From the NCBI RefSeq assembly GCF_014203665.1, contig NZ_JACHJN010000001.1, positions 558,001 to 622,000 on the forward strand: a stretch of 64,000 bases of DNA, in the 5' to 3' direction. The stretch comes from Saccharothrix tamanrassetensis. GTDB taxonomy: Bacteria > Actinomycetota > Actinomycetes > Mycobacteriales > Pseudonocardiaceae. A program made the position numbers and the translations under genes. Each line of letters opens with the position of its first letter. Within the stretch, counting starts at the first letter, position 1. Below are positions 62,083 through 64,000 of this stretch, in pieces. The notes under the pieces were generated by a model. The model did not search any database and was not told where the DNA came from. It saw nothing but the letters and a program-made list of their open reading frames with translations.

Positions 62083-63642
62083 TCAGGTTCTCGTTGCGGT
62101 GGAACGGTTCTGGACCACCTTTACGGTCGTCCAGATCAGGTCGGCGATCAGGATGACCGCCCAGACCCGGCCCGCTCCGTAGAGGAACGCGCCGCCTCCG
62201 TCCCGTTCGACCCGACCCAGGACCACCGTGCCGAAGTCGCGCGTGATCAGGTCCCGCACCCAGGACAGGTCGAAGAAGGCCAGGACCACTTGGGACACCG
62301 CGAACAGCCCGATGTGCACACCGAGGTCCGTGAGGAGCCGGGCCTGGCTCTTCAGCGGTTTGGTCTTCGACGCAGGCCTCGGCTGCTCCTCGGAGACCAC
62401 GACAGGTTTGGAGATCACAACAGGCTCGGTCATCCCAGCCGGCTCGGAGGTCACGGCTTCCTCGGCTTTCGGTGGTGGTGGAGGGAATTCCCGCACCCCC
62501 AGCCGGCGTACCGCACGCGGCACCACGACGGCCCCGGCCAGGATCATCCCGCCGGCGACGACGCACGCCACCGGCCAGTTCGCCCCGTCGTACAGCACGC
62601 CGGCCACCAGACTGCCGATCAGCCCGCCGACCAGGCAGGCCGACTCGTAGACGCCCATCCCACGGCCGACCTGCGCCCCCGACGCCTCGGCGATCACCGC
62701 CTGCTGGACCGGCATCACCGCCGCCCACGCCAACCCGCTGAGCACCCACAGCGCCGCGATCACGTAGGGACCGGGCGCCCACGCCAGGCTCACCGCGAAC
62801 ACGCAACTGGCCGACGACGCCGCCATCAACACCCGTGACCGCCCGAACCGCACCACGTACCGGTGCAGGTACTCGGCCGCCACGCTCATCGCGATGGCAC
62901 CCGGCAGGAACACGTACGCGACCTGGACGACCTCCAACCCGAACCCGCGCTGGAGGTGCAGCAGCAACAGCAGCGACACCGCCGACTCCGCCGCCATCGT
63001 CATGGCCACCGCGAACAGCATCGGCCGCAACCGCCGCCCGACCGCCCCGATCCCGGCAGCCGCGAGGCCTTCCCCGGGCCGCACGCCACGCCGGGGCGCG
63101 GACAGCAGCAACCCGGCCGCCACCAGGCACGCGACCGCGCACGCCCAGAACAGGCCGGCGAACCCGATCACGCCCAGCAGCGTCATCCCGCCCACGAAGG
63201 CGACCCACGACCCGGTCTCCTGCGCCGTCAGCAGCCGTGGGAAGACGGCCGAGTCCTCGGCCAGCCGCTCACTGACCACCGCCCGCACCGCGACCCACAG
63301 CAGCGCACCGCCCGCGCCGCCCACCGCCGCGGCGGCGTACGCGACGAACACGTGGCCGGCCAACGCATACCCGGCACACGACACCGCGTAGAGCAGCGCC
63401 CCGACCGCCGCCACGTACCGGCGTTCACAGCGGTCGGCGAGCACTCCGGCGATCGGCCGCACGACCACCGACAACGCCATCTCGACCGCCATCAGCACGC
63501 CGACCTCGGTCGCGCCGAGCCCCAGCGCCACCCCGGCCCACAGCGGCAGGACGAAGTCGATCAGCTCGGTCGGCCCGTTGGTCAACGTGGCCGCCCACAA
63601 CGTCTGCCGTTCTCGGCGACGCACGTCCCGCACAGTCGTCAC
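62083..63642 (-). CDS. MFS transporter with an extra C-terminal membrane domain
   Basis: 519 residues. Residues 1-395 form a 12-helix MFS unit with RPIAGVLADRCERR after helix 2 and repeated Ala/Val-rich helices. A repeat-containing linker (EPVVISKPVV region) leads to about 95 extra residues with two more hydrophobic helices (GLFAVSQVVLAFFDL, VWAVILIADLIWTTV), unusual for the family. GTG 63642 behind GGGGGG. Divergent from a TetR gene with an operator between, so likely a regulated efflux pump. Confidence 0.88.
   Translation of the reverse strand: MTTVRDVRRRERQTLWAATLTNGPTELIDFVLPLWAGVALGLGATEVGVLMAVEMALSVVVRPIAGVLADRCERRYVAAVGALLYAVSCAGYALAGHVFVAYAAAAVGGAGGALLWVAVRAVVSERLAEDSAVFPRLLTAQETGSWVAFVGGMTLLGVIGFAGLFWACAVACLVAAGLLLSAPRRGVRPGEGLAAAGIGAVGRRLRPMLFAVAMTMAAESAVSLLLLLHLQRGFGLEVVQVAYVFLPGAIAMSVAAEYLHRYVVRFGRSRVLMAASSASCVFAVSLAWAPGPYVIAALWVLSGLAWAAVMPVQQAVIAEASGAQVGRGMGVYESACLVGGLIGSLVAGVLYDGANWPVACVVAGGMILAGAVVVPRAVRRLGVREFPPPPPKAEEAVTSEPAGMTEPVVISKPVVVSEEQPRPASKTKPLKSQARLLTDLGVHIGLFAVSQVVLAFFDLSWVRDLITRDFGTVVLGRVERDGGGAFLYGAGRVWAVILIADLIWTTVKVVQNRSTATRT
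62392..62463. repeat. 18-bp in-frame tandem repeat (4 units)
   Basis: Units at 62392, 62410, 62428 and 62446 encode the six-residue linker repeats of the MFS protein (pattern x-S/T-E/K-P-x-x). Confidence 0.75.
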
Positions 63643-63664
63643 CCGCCCCCCAGAAACTCCGAAC

Positions 63665-63693
63665 ACCGTTCGATCTACTCCGAACGGTATACT
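63665..63693. promoter_or_regulatory. TetR operator and -10 box
   Basis: ACCGTTCG (63665-63672) and CGAACGGT (63681-63688), perfect 8-bp inverted arms with an 8-nt spacer. A TATACT -10 (63688-63693) abuts it, 11 nt before the TetR ATG, so that transcript is nearly leaderless. Confidence 0.8.
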
Positions 63694-63703
63694 GAGTTTT
63701 GCC

Positions 63704-64000
63704 ATGAACGCAAAGAACCAGGCACTCGAACTGCTGTGGGCCGACGGTCGGCGGCCGGCCAGGGGCCCGCAACGGGGCCTCACCATGGACCGCATCGTCG
63801 CCGCCGCGATCGAGGTCGTGGAGGCGGAAGGCCTGTCGGCGCTGTCCATGCGCCGGGTGGCCACCCGGCTGGGCGTCGGGACCGCGTCCCTCTACACGTA
63901 CCTGCCGGGCAAGACGGAGCTGGAAGCGCTGATGCTGGACGCGGTCGGCGCGGACGAACCGCTCCCCCACCAGCGGTCGGGCGACTGGCGCGCGAAGCTG
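63704..64000 (+). CDS. TetR-family regulator (3' end outside window)
   Basis: First 99 codons. Helix-turn-helix DRIVAAAIEVVEAEGLSALS, MRRVATRLGVGTASLYTYLPGKTELEALM, preceded by a short N-terminal arm (ALELLWADGRRPARGPQRGL) as in tetracycline-repressor-like proteins of efflux systems. Probably represses the divergent MFS gene and itself. Confidence 0.9.
   Translation, partial: MNAKNQALELLWADGRRPARGPQRGLTMDRIVAAAIEVVEAEGLSALSMRRVATRLGVGTASLYTYLPGKTELEALMLDAVGADEPLPHQRSGDWRAKL

Overview
The window is about 73% GC, with strong G/C third-position bias, GTG/TTG starts and many 4-nt start/stop overlaps. Its gene content (SARP, HxlR and PaaX regulators, an AccE-type carboxylase subunit, acyl-CoA-dehydrogenase-like flavin monooxygenases) points to a filamentous actinobacterium, most likely Pseudonocardiales (Saccharothrix/Actinosynnema/Lentzea-like). 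The genus is inference. No rRNA, tRNA or CRISPR array was seen.

Region 1 (1-29.1 kb) is the right flank of a modular polyketide gene cluster. A PKS runs off the left edge; its first module is a KSQ-AT(malonyl)-ACP loading module. To its right are an imine-reductase-like enzyme; a translationally coupled FAAL-AccB-AccE-AccA operon; two SnoaL-like proteins; a SARP-ATPase fusion regulator and an HxlR regulator; a class III aminotransferase; a flavin reductase with two acyl-CoA-dehydrogenase-fold monooxygenases; a P450; an aldehyde dehydrogenase; a Tat-exported FAD amine oxidase with a TTA codon; and, at the right edge, two AMP-forming ligases plus 5-aminolevulinate synthase, the usual gene set for a C5N (2-amino-3-hydroxycyclopentenone) cap. 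My inference is a heavily oxidised, nitrogen-containing polyketide with a C5N amide. Most promoters here carry a direct heptamer repeat (GGTTACC-N4-TGTGACC, 11-bp period) that fits a SARP operator.

Region 2 (29.1-36.4 kb) holds small accessory genes (DUF6630-like, acetyltransferase, alpha/beta hydrolase with a divergent TetR regulator and two operators), then a decayed NRPS operon. Its genes have lost their interiors but kept their ends and their start/stop overlaps; only mbtH is intact.

Region 3 (36.4-52.8 kb) holds an LLM monooxygenase/ABC importer operon of sulfonate type, an exported choice-of-anchor-B protein, a frameshifted membrane-anchored gene, Hsp20/DnaJ/coiled-coil stress-type genes, oleate hydratase, a second imine-reductase/HxlR pair with an operator between them, an ATP-grasp protein, and a 390-bp inverted-repeat element around an 18-bp tandem array.

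Region 4 (52.8-62.1 kb) is a complete salicylate catabolic island through salicylyl-CoA and gentisate: CoA ligase, bifunctional 5-hydroxylase, thioesterase, gentisate dioxygenase, FAH-family hydrolase, maleate-isomerase-type enzyme, nitrilase and a PaaX-like regulator. The window ends with an MFS transporter divergent from a TetR regulator. Several 15-18 bp in-frame tandem repeats in gene tails recur across the right half.
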